This document shows, in pieces, positions 16,301-22,483 of a DNA stretch of 42,485 bases. The notes beneath the pieces were generated by a model, which was given only the letters and a program-made list of their open reading frames with translations, made no database searches and was not told the DNA's origin. Numbering within the stretch: position 1 is the first letter of the stretch; each line of letters starts with the position of its first letter. Made by a program: the position numbers and the translations under genes. The DNA is from a virus: positions 1-42,485 of IMG/VR virus record IMGVR_UViG_3300009161_000089; one strand, 5' to 3'.

Positions 16301-17223
16301 AGCGACACGTCCTCGGGCGGCGTCCCTCTCTCAATATCTTCCTGCAGATTGCCAATTTCGCCATCAACGGCAGCAAGCGCCTCAAGGGGAATGCCCTTAA
16401 TCTTGCGCAGAGCATCTGCCTGGGCGCGATACTCATCTAGGCTGGCAACAATTTTGCGAATCTTTGCACGCGGGTCTGCTCCCGTCACCACGATGCTGAG
16501 CTCGATTGGATTTAGGTCAAGGTTAATCTCGCCATAGTGCGTGCGCGCCTGGACGTGACCGCAGAACTCAGAGGCTACGGTGGCCACATTCTGACATTCG
16601 CTACAGATGGAGCGACCAACGGCAGTTCCCATTGAGACATTTGTGGCGTATCCAGCCTCTACCTTGCGGGCGAGGTCTGGGTAGTTCTTCTTGTCAAGCG
16701 CAAAGAGCGCGTGAACACGCTTGAACTTTGGGTCATAAAAAGTATCAACTATTACGCCCCGGATGCCATCGACTGAGCTTGAAACATGGTCCTTGCAGAG
16801 CGGCTTCCCGATCCAGTTTTTATAGGCCTTTAGAAGCTCGGTCTCTGGAAAAATATCTCCATTGTTATTCTTTGTCGGACGAATTCCATCCGGGCTGACC
16901 CAGCGAGCAGTCTCGCGACCACCTTCTGCATCATATCGCTCAAACCAACCCGCAACCGACTTGCCATCCGCGGTCTTGATAACCTCTCCGGTCTCCTGGT
17001 TGATGAGGGCCGACTCTGCGGCGTGCATCATGATGCAGCTGGCGTAAAGAAAGTCGTCAACATATGGCGACAACTCGGTGGCGCCGCGCTTCTTCTGTTC
17101 CGCTCGCAGCGTATCGGTTACGGCAGCAAATCGAGCATGCACGGCCGGGTCATCGTTCAGCTTCGCATTGTCAACAATTCCCAAGGAGTTGCCTGCGATA
17201 AACCCACTCTTGATAATGCTCAT
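13315..17223 (-). CDS. Prohead maturation protease fused to scaffold-like region
   Basis: The 1302-residue protein starts at the ATG at 17223 (ATGA overlap). Residues 1-260 resemble a capsid maturation protease: NGDIFPETELLKAY, GKPLCKDHVSS (H146), TNVSMGTAVG (S197) and IELSIVVTGADPRAK (E241). These give the His/Ser/Glu set expected for HK97-type (S78-like) proteases. Within this domain a Cys/His knuckle (C207, C210, C221, H223) is unusual. Residues 260-520 are helical with a Ser/Gly/Thr linker. Residues 519-1302 look like scaffold: highly charged, with two 52-residue repeats, an Ala/Pro linker, coiled coils and an acidic run (DEDEDEDEE). It should cleave scaffold, and perhaps capsid and internal proteins, inside the prohead. 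Many such genes are half this size. Confidence 0.75.
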   Translation of the reverse strand: MSIIKSGFIAGNSLGIVDNAKLNDDPAVHARFAAVTDTLRAEQKKRGATELSPYVDDFLYASCIMMHAAESALINQETGEVIKTADGKSVAGWFERYDAEGGRETARWVSPDGIRPTKNNNGDIFPETELLKAYKNWIGKPLCKDHVSSSVDGIRGVIVDTFYDPKFKRVHALFALDKKNYPDLARKVEAGYATNVSMGTAVGRSICSECQNVATVASEFCGHVQARTHYGEINLDLNPIELSIVVTGADPRAKIRKIVASLDEYRAQADALRKIKGIPLEALAAVDGEIGNLQEDIERGTPPEDVSLDRLFKLISLVKANDETTGALEMASADLFKYVGRVGLNAIHSAIVASNEDKSEELFEALSRIKNLSDSKDMVGKASETIGKLTELALNAPDNAVGIGPSSATGSSSLGADALSGTGTRGPATADPTGTENSGTGIDFFGRNSISGGHGSPPEGALFGAASAYRDVPLKKGAAEYEKHSNAISERITSIKNSLDSLKSCLPTQKAGVGTGDIMTFDELRKRANLRKKAYMQGTEEPKAYAPMGDPDLRDGDHHLHGEELDTSVANPDQKVKEMLHRASLDERRAQRAHKLKAIAEAAVVVKDMAGKPAGVIADKKFVPAAKADDGHAEDAEDQDADDKDLMKAEADLLRRLEILKEAAKKKGKKDPKKDMKYSEEDKKDMKAMKGDKDSNEKGAKPMKKKAYPQGTEEPKAYAPMGDPDLRDGDHHLGGKELDTKVGNPDQKVKELIQRAGLKARLTKSANLGRSRWSVLAGDKEVFSVTAGDAYNVHLNKQSDVAGKTWGELFVSPEYGKQLMAQIRAGNISKLAAELDAAKESAADAPMPAPPADAGMAALPAPGPMVEPAPEPAPGKEADDMKDRVMGALEKLEGCVADLKSAVLGDDAGVSDVDVDAPMAATASLQRGMFEAHASLNSLASELRFLARDANLADPSVRLAARAAIRDSHLAVIEANERVAAYQDACAEDDAMALDDKELDQVAEEVESAIDEHIEGDPSHDDLEQALDDLREELKALEDKVEDVAEQVEEMDEDEDEDEEKEADAMDDMSKRAAMRQQLVARAAKMDMVSSDPMLNVHGKGEGKLDFGMKTTGDADSDVQSVFEAQEMAMKAMEGVKKAAAGIATAVRQGTIKESQLDALVAVAAVDAEAVKYYREYFGKVDSEFAKGLVSEFKKSASSNEDIGFRYKRAYAVAIDAQTRGLISQGRAALDECAETLATGNDANFDSFKRMVGNVKPQARTAGIVPQMGVVDGGESNTRTASDKGSVDVRDWRSLGKALFDI
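14956..15111 (-). repeat. 52-residue repeat, copy 2, in the scaffold region
   Basis: This encodes residues 705-756: KKAYPQGTEEPKAYAPMGDP and the same following motifs as copy 1. The two copies are 173 residues apart, separated by a Lys/Asp-rich helical segment (KKGKKDPKKDMKYSEEDKKD). DNA divergence at synonymous sites shows the duplication is not recent. Confidence 0.85.
15475..15630 (-). repeat. 52-residue repeat, copy 1, in the scaffold region
   Basis: This encodes residues 532-583: KKAYMQGTEEPKAYAPMGDP, then DLRDGDHHL, ELDT and NPDQKVKE. It is matched at about 80-85% amino-acid identity by copy 2 at 14956-15111. Each copy begins with a basic K-K-A-Y and is followed by a basic helix. Confidence 0.85.
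15667..15682 (-). promoter_or_regulatory. Internal ribosome binding site for a separate scaffold product
   Basis: Inside the protease gene the minus strand reads ACAGGAGATATTATG: a near-consensus SD (AGGAG) five bases before an in-frame ATG at 15669 (residue 519, MTFDELRKRANLRKKAY). Translation from here would give a 784-residue scaffold-only protein ending at 13315. Lambda C/Nu3 and several other phages make scaffold from an in-frame internal start in the protease gene. The site falls exactly at the protease-linker/scaffold border. Confidence 0.6.
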
Positions 17224-17372
17224 TCTTCCTCCGCGCTATCTTCCTGGTCGGAAGCGGATTCTGAAGCGTCAGTGCCGGTAGCTACCGGGATCGTTTCATC
17301 GCTTAGCCACGACGGGATATTCTTCGTGTCTACAAGGGTGGCAGGTTGAGATGTTCCGTATTTAATTATCAT
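17220..17372 (-). CDS. 50-residue acidic-tailed protein
   Basis: The start is the ATG at 17372 (MIIKYGTSQPATLV), overlapping the upstream stop as ATGA; the stop overlaps the protease start as ATGA too. A longer frame to 17450 has no SD. The product has a short beta-like N-terminus and the acidic ending SESASDQEDSAEEE. It is wedged between the 187-residue gene and the protease by two coupling overlaps, which argues for a real gene. A head-assembly accessory role is only inferred from position. Confidence 0.55.
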   Translation of the reverse strand: MIIKYGTSQPATLVDTKNIPSWLSDETIPVATGTDASESASDQEDSAEEE

Positions 17373-17932
17373 TTTGTTACCTTTACGAGCGAGAAGTCGG
17401 ATGCCAGCTTTAATTTTCCAAGTATATTCTTGTCTATATGTGAGATCCACTCATCGCGGGCGCTAACCAGTACTTTTTCCAGATAATTATTGATTTGTTG
17501 CTGAGATGCTTTTGCGTCTGCAATAAAGCTCTCTGCGTCAAAGTCATCCATTATAGACATCAAGTTTATAAACTCAGTGCGGGCCTCTGAAAATGTGTTG
17601 ATTATTACATCGCGTATCTGATCGGTTCTTGATTCCGAATACAGCTTGCCGTACGACACCAGGACGAGAGAAAATGATTTAACGCAGTTATTGAAGTGTG
17701 ATCGGAGCTTGTACTGATACTTCTTAAAGAGTGCACCTATCGGGAGCAGCTGATCCCCCGAAGTTATCTGGTCCAGTGACTCAGTTAGGACTTCGAAAAA
17801 ATCTTCAAATTTCTCGACATGCTCGCAAAAATCTTTTATCTTGTCCCGGAGATCTGCAGCACGAGCCTTCTCGCTATCTGAGACCGGGACAGAAAATTCC
17901 ACATTTGAGTTTTTACGCATACTCATCACCAT
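17369..17932 (-). CDS. Hypothetical all-helical protein
   Basis: The 187-residue protein starts at the ATG at 17932, immediately after the upstream stop. In-frame ATGs at 17926 and 17920 are alternatives, and the SD (TTGAG) is weak. The sequence is predicted helical throughout: KARAADLRDKIKDFCEHVEK, a hydrophobic FEDFFEVLTESLDQI, and NNYLEKVLVSARDEWISHID. It has no membrane segment or catalytic motif. It lies between the head-module genes and may be a chaperone or connector component; the family is not recognised. Confidence 0.55.
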   Translation of the reverse strand: MVMSMRKNSNVEFSVPVSDSEKARAADLRDKIKDFCEHVEKFEDFFEVLTESLDQITSGDQLLPIGALFKKYQYKLRSHFNNCVKSFSLVLVSYGKLYSESRTDQIRDVIINTFSEARTEFINLMSIMDDFDAESFIADAKASQQQINNYLEKVLVSARDEWISHIDKNILGKLKLASDFSLVKVTK

Positions 17933-18631
17933 TCACTCAAGAGGAAATGCAAAAGGAACTGCAAGGTTACCTGGACGATCATTCAGTAGGCCCGGTTCAC
18001 GCGTAAGTTGACCGCGCTGATCCTCGGAAAGCATGGTTCGCGCCATTGCGCTGGCCTGGTTGCTGGCAACCTGCTTTGCCTGATCGGCAGTCATACTCTT
18101 GATGGCCCTGAACCCGCCATTCTTTTCGGCATATTCGCGCAGCATCTGCGCGCCCTTCTCATCAAGGGCTGCCTGCCCAATAAACAGGTCAAAATAGTGG
18201 TCCTCTAGCCAGCCACGGTGGGCGCGCAAGAAATCATCTCGGCCCTGGGCCACTCTTATGTTTTGCTCTGCAAGCTTAATAGATGCGGGAATCTCTTTTG
18301 GAGCTGGCGGAGCGGGCAGGTTATGGGTGCCTTTTGCTGCAATAACAAGAACATAGGAATTGCGATGTATGCACACAAACTTGCTGGACTCGGTTCCTCG
18401 GACGTCACCGGCCTCGCTCTTATTCTTCTTTGAGAGAAATATCTCTAGAACGGGAGCGGCAGCAAATTGTTTCGCAATCTCGTCATTCAAGGCAGAATTC
18501 TTTACCTTCGCCTTGACCCACTCGGGATGCAGTTTGCGAAAAGTAATGCGGGCCGTGGTAGAGACGTAGACCTTCTTGCCAGTTGATGGATCCGTTATTC
18601 CGGTGGGCTCCGGTCCTGCGTTTTTTATCAT
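17933..18631 (-). CDS. Hypothetical head-module protein
   Basis: The 232-residue protein starts at the ATG at 18631 with GAGGT upstream and an ATGA overlap with the metallopeptidase gene. An N-terminal beta-like half (GKKVYVSTTARITFRKLHP, SSKFVCIHRNSYVLVIAAKG) is followed by a Pro/Ala linker (LPAPPAPKEIPAS) and a helical half with WLEDHYFDLFIGQAALDEKG and MTADQAKQVASNQASAMART. The tail is Pro/Asn rich. No family was recognised. Its location between the portal side and the protease suggests a virion or assembly function. Confidence 0.5.
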   Translation of the reverse strand: MIKNAGPEPTGITDPSTGKKVYVSTTARITFRKLHPEWVKAKVKNSALNDEIAKQFAAAPVLEIFLSKKNKSEAGDVRGTESSKFVCIHRNSYVLVIAAKGTHNLPAPPAPKEIPASIKLAEQNIRVAQGRDDFLRAHRGWLEDHYFDLFIGQAALDEKGAQMLREYAEKNGGFRAIKSMTADQAKQVASNQASAMARTMLSEDQRGQLTREPGLLNDRPGNLAVPFAFPLE

Positions 18632-19521
18632 GAATACCTCGACAGTATCTGTCCCATGATATAGGAGATCTGGGCTGCGTCTAGGCCTGACAGCAGGTTC
18701 TTTAGTAGTCCGAATACCGCGCCGATGCCAGCCGACGGGTTCTTTCTTTTCTGAGCAAGATCGGTGCCTACCTGACTAATTTTACGAATTATGCTCTGCT
18801 TAAAGCTCGCCCGCTTCTCGGGAGATACTCGACTGACCATGTAGCCAATTAGAGCGCCAACGCCGTTGATTATTTGCTCGGCATCAATCTGGTCGGTAGC
18901 ACTTTTTATTAGCGCCGCATCAAGGAAATCTGCTGCCGCATAGTGGCCGCTGGCATCTGCCAGGTGAGCGATGCGTACTATGTCTGCAGAGCTGGACGCT
19001 GCCTTCGTGAATTTCTCAAAATCCTTAGGATTTGCCTTTATTTTCTCTTCAAATAGGTGGGCAAACCTCTGCTCTTCGGCAAGGGCAGGGTTCTCACCGC
19101 CCTGGAACTTCGATTTTATGTGGGCGGCCTCATGGCAAAGGGTTGAAGCCATTTGAAAAGCCCGCTCCAGCGGAATTGACGCAAATTCGCGCTCTATCCT
19201 GTCTGCAGAGATGTATATTGTCTCTGGATCATTAGACAAGACCTGGCCATAGTGGTGCGTCTGGCCCGCCTGTACGACTATTTTCTTAATTCCTGAGAAA
19301 TAGCCGGAGCCCATGACCTTTTCTGCAAGATCAATTCCATCTTGAACGTATTTTTCGTAAGGCTCGATCACTATATTGGCGGCAGTTTTGTTCATATTCT
19401 TGAAAATATGCATGACCAATGGCCAATCCTTCTTGCCCGGCTTGCGACCGGACTGGGACTTGAAGGCTTTCTTTGCCCTCCTCCAGGTTTTTTCCTGTGC
19501 CTTGCTCAGATACTTGGGCAT
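18628..19521 (-). CDS. Zinc metallopeptidase-like (HEAAH) protein with shared signature
   Basis: The 297-residue protein starts at the ATG at 19521 with SD AGGAG. Residues 6-45 (SKAQEKTWRRAKKAF...WPLVMHIFKNM) form a short helical module of a type I associate with large-phage virion proteins. Residues 128-134 are LCHEAAH, the HExxH zinc motif; a Glu at 149 or 150 (ALAEEQRFAH) is a plausible third ligand, as in gluzincins. Residues about 183-205 carry IAHLADASGHYAAADFLD, the shared signature. The C-terminal 90 residues are helical with hydrophobic patches. It probably hydrolyses protein or peptide bonds; the substrate is unknown. No signal peptide is visible. It is followed directly by the M23 gene's relatives in the same operon. 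Confidence 0.6.
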   Translation of the reverse strand: MPKYLSKAQEKTWRRAKKAFKSQSGRKPGKKDWPLVMHIFKNMNKTAANIVIEPYEKYVQDGIDLAEKVMGSGYFSGIKKIVVQAGQTHHYGQVLSNDPETIYISADRIEREFASIPLERAFQMASTLCHEAAHIKSKFQGGENPALAEEQRFAHLFEEKIKANPKDFEKFTKAASSSADIVRIAHLADASGHYAAADFLDAALIKSATDQIDAEQIINGVGALIGYMVSRVSPEKRASFKQSIIRKISQVGTDLAQKRKNPSAGIGAVFGLLKNLLSGLDAAQISYIMGQILSRYS

Positions 19522-19593
19522 AGCGCTCCTGTTTAACTCAAAATCGGCCCAATATCGTACTAGTTTATTCTTATGTTTGCACTGGGCGGCGAT

Positions 19594-20202
19594 CTACTTG
19601 CCTTTGATTGCCCCTGGTACTGCTACGTTTATTTCCTCTGCCGTAGGGGGAATGTGCATTTTTTGAACTTTATCCCCTGCCGGTACCAGTATAAAGTGCT
19701 CCAAGTGCAGATGTACTCCCTTGGCGCGGCCCGTTTCGCCCATCGTACCTATGAGATCCCCTTTCTTCACCCTCTGGCCCTGTGTTACTGATATTGAGTC
19801 AAGGTGCATGTATCTGTACTGGTGGCCATTCCCGTCGCTGCCTTTGCGATAAACTACTACCATGTTTCCTGCAGTACCGGCTGGTCCTGCGTGCAGAATG
19901 TATCCATCTACAGCGGCATACGTGGGGCCCCTGCCTGCACCGATATCAACGCCATAGTGCATACGCCTAACCCCATCAATGGGACTAACTCTCGTGCCGA
20001 ATCCAGATGTTACCCGAGGCGGTCGAGCACCGGCTGGTAGATTCTTGGCGGTATCTGCCGGTTCATCGCCATGATCGTGATCATGGTCCTTGTCGTGTAC
20101 ATCAGGAAGAGCGGCCTCTGACACAGCCTGCTGCATGCGATTGGCAATTGGCTTCCGCCATTCTTCAAGTCGCTCCATTACTTTTTGAACCTGAGTCTTC
20201 AT
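19594..20202 (-). CDS. M23 family peptidoglycan endopeptidase
   Basis: The 202-residue protein belongs to the M23/LytM family, zinc enzymes that cut peptidoglycan cross-bridges. Visible: SGFGTRVSPIDGVRRMHYGV with H82 and D86 zinc ligands, the VDGYILHAG strand, YRYMHL (H133), GQRVKKGDLIGTMGETG, and HLHLEHF (H164, H166). The N-terminal 55 residues are helical then His/Asp rich (HDKDHDHDHGDE), possibly a metal reservoir. There is no signal peptide. It lies in the head/portal operon rather than beside a holin, so a virion-associated role in cell entry is more likely than lysis. Start ATGA overlap with the upstream gene. Confidence 0.85.
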   Translation of the reverse strand: MKTQVQKVMERLEEWRKPIANRMQQAVSEAALPDVHDKDHDHDHGDEPADTAKNLPAGARPPRVTSGFGTRVSPIDGVRRMHYGVDIGAGRGPTYAAVDGYILHAGPAGTAGNMVVVYRKGSDGNGHQYRYMHLDSISVTQGQRVKKGDLIGTMGETGRAKGVHLHLEHFILVPAGDKVQKMHIPPTAEEINVAVPGAIKGK

Positions 20203-20618
20203 ATTTTAACACCAAGTTGCGCGGCTCTGCGTATCTTATTCCTTATCTCTAGATCAATATTATACATTTCCTGATCCGGCTTTATCGACCACCTTAGCTG
20301 GGCCGCCTCGCGTAGTAGCGGCACCCACCTGCGATCTTCTTTGGCGATATCGGTGTTGAAGCCTAGTCTGTCGATTTGTGCCAAGTGATCACGCAACTTG
20401 CGCTTGGCCGCGGAGGCCTTTTTGCCACTATCTAGCGCCGCTCGCACGCTGGCGGTTGCGCGCCGAACCATCTCTCCAATCCTACCTCCGGCCTCGGATA
20501 AGATCTCTAGTCCGACCACGTCATGGCGAGACTCGCACTGATGGACAAAAGCGGCAAGCCGCATTTCTGCGGCTCGATCCCCTTTTCCATAGGCAGCTAT
20601 ATCAGATTTAATATTCAT
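20199..20618 (-). CDS. Hypothetical basic helical protein
   Basis: The 139-residue protein starts at the ATG at 20618, three bases after the portal stop; the SD is weak, so translational coupling to portal is likely. Its sequence is helical and rich in Arg/Lys/Ala: YGKGDRAAEMRLAAFVHQCE, KKASAAKRKLRDHLAQID, and EIRNKIRRAAQLGVKI at the end. Its stop overlaps the M23 start (ATGA). No family was recognised; a portal-associated assembly factor is possible from position alone. Confidence 0.55.
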   Translation of the reverse strand: MNIKSDIAAYGKGDRAAEMRLAAFVHQCESRHDVVGLEILSEAGGRIGEMVRRATASVRAALDSGKKASAAKRKLRDHLAQIDRLGFNTDIAKEDRRWVPLLREAAQLRWSIKPDQEMYNIDLEIRNKIRRAAQLGVKI

Positions 20619-20621
20619 GCG

Positions 20622-22475
20622 TTACATCGGCGGCAGCGGAGGCTCCGCTCCACCAGGCGGCGGGCCAGCGCCCATGTCCGGCGGCAGGCCGGCGCCCATG
20701 TCAGGGGGCGCGCCTCCTTCTGCCCCCGTCTCTGCTCCTACTCCTGGGAGCGGTGCTTCGTCCTTCTCTATGATAGGCGCATCCGGATCAAGCGTACGCA
20801 ACTCAGAAAGCGACATCTTTGCAATTGCTGCCATTTCTTTTGCGAGAATAGCCATCTGGATGGTCTCTTTGCGCTGATTGGCTAGCTCATCCTGGAAGTC
20901 CAGCCCGAGGCTGCGATACACGGTGCCACGGCTAACCCCAACGGGAGTAGTAGGAGGCGTTTTTTCTATAAGGTTGAGCAAATGCCCGATGTACGTATCA
21001 ACATCGTACAGGGTCATCTGATTCCACTCTACATCGGGCAACACCAGGTGCTTCTGGCCGTCGATTGTCTCGTAGAAATCATTGGCCTCGGCCATTGGCG
21101 CGAAGATCTTGTTTACGAGCCAGTTGGTCATCTTCGTACGGAAGTTGTTGTACCTCTGACGGATAACGTCTAGCGCCACCGACGCCGACGCATACGAAGC
21201 GCCTTCCTGCGTAATAACTGCCTTTGGCACCATTAGGCCGATGAAGATGTTATCCAGGATAAAGTTCAGGTCGGCGGAAATGTCAAGAATGCCGCCATTG
21301 AAGCCGACTCGCTCAATCGTAACGTCGGGATGGGTAAATACCTTGAAATCCTTATCATACTGAGCGTGCTCAAATACATCTCGCATGGCGGCGAGCTCTT
21401 CCTGGCGCGGATAGTGGCCCTCGGCATTCGATGCACCAACCTTTACCAAGGTCATCGGATTTACCATTGCGTCGGCCTGGATAAACTTATTCTCGCGGAA
21501 AAGATCCCATAGAACGAGATCCTTCCATACCGAAACGATGACAGAAGAGCCGTGCGTATTGTACGCAGTTGACTCGTTCTTCAGGTGGCTGATATTAAAG
21601 TTGTCGAGCGGAATGTACTCGTTGCGAGCAATTGCATCTAGTAGGCCCGGATCCATTTTGTCGCGATAGGCGCGGTGAACAGGGTCGTTTGACTGGACAA
21701 TCTGCAGCAGCTTGGGGTCTGGCTTGAGCGCAATGATAGACTCACCAGGCACGGGCGTGCGCTTGACGACTACATAGTCCGGATTGTGGCAGTATACCTT
21801 TGACCACATGTTGCGAGTCTCGTCATACTCGGCGTATGGAAAGACCTCGCCAATCATCCAGTACTCTAGCGCCACCTGCTGTACCACGTTAAACAAATCA
21901 ACCCGCTTTGCCATCTCGAGATACTTTCTCTCGATCTTCTTATCCTTGCACTTGATAGTCATCTTGCTGATTGGATAAGTTGCGTGTAGATTTATAGCGT
22001 TGCGAACCAGGGGATTGGTCTCGTAAAATGCACGATTCCATGCATTTGCCGTGATGCGGTCACGCGGCAGCTGCAGATTTGCCGTCAGGAACAGCGGCGA
22101 GTACAGGTTTGGCATCATATTGGTCGTGTTGCCACGACCTGCGATGTGCAGCTGGCCGCCTAGCTCCGAAGCGGCGGCGGTCTTGATGAGGCTCTGTCTA
22201 CCCGCAGCAACGGCAGTCCCAAGGGCAATCCGGGAATCGCCGCCGACGGCGCTCTTTTTCAAGATCTCTTCTTCAACCTGGGCGCGGCGCTCAGGTCCAA
22301 GTGATCGCAGCGCGGCCTCGCTAATAGCAAGCTCACGGGTACGCTCGGGGACCGAGACGTTAGAGTAAGCCGGTGGCCGGTAAGGCGTCTTGCCGTCAGG
22401 TCGGGATGCAAGAGCGAGCGGTTCGGGAGGAGCTTGCCAGTCAACAGTTCCCCATTTGTTGTGATTATCTGCCAT
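20622..22475 (-). CDS. Portal protein
   Basis: The 617-residue protein should form the dodecameric ring at the capsid vertex through which DNA is packed. It begins at the ATG at 22475 with SD TGAGGT, eight bases after the terminase stop. Family-like features: NAWNRAFYETNPLVRNAINL, EYWMIGEVFPYAEYDE, NPDYVVVKRTPVPG, LKNESTAYNTHGSSVI, ISADLNFILDNIFIGLMVPK and VALDVIRQRYNNFRTKMTNW, which match large-phage portals. The tail after residue 560 is a low-complexity Gly/Pro/Met repeat (PPDMGAG units). LKKSAVGGDS and LIKTAAASELGG near residues 75-105 are possible processing points. Order terminase-portal-protease is the usual one. Confidence 0.88.
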   Translation of the reverse strand: MADNHNKWGTVDWQAPPEPLALASRPDGKTPYRPPAYSNVSVPERTRELAISEAALRSLGPERRAQVEEEILKKSAVGGDSRIALGTAVAAGRQSLIKTAAASELGGQLHIAGRGNTTNMMPNLYSPLFLTANLQLPRDRITANAWNRAFYETNPLVRNAINLHATYPISKMTIKCKDKKIERKYLEMAKRVDLFNVVQQVALEYWMIGEVFPYAEYDETRNMWSKVYCHNPDYVVVKRTPVPGESIIALKPDPKLLQIVQSNDPVHRAYRDKMDPGLLDAIARNEYIPLDNFNISHLKNESTAYNTHGSSVIVSVWKDLVLWDLFRENKFIQADAMVNPMTLVKVGASNAEGHYPRQEELAAMRDVFEHAQYDKDFKVFTHPDVTIERVGFNGGILDISADLNFILDNIFIGLMVPKAVITQEGASYASASVALDVIRQRYNNFRTKMTNWLVNKIFAPMAEANDFYETIDGQKHLVLPDVEWNQMTLYDVDTYIGHLLNLIEKTPPTTPVGVSRGTVYRSLGLDFQDELANQRKETIQMAILAKEMAAIAKMSLSELRTLDPDAPIIEKDEAPLPGVGAETGAEGGAPPDMGAGLPPDMGAGPPPGGAEPPLPPM

Positions 22476-22483
22476 GTTCTACC

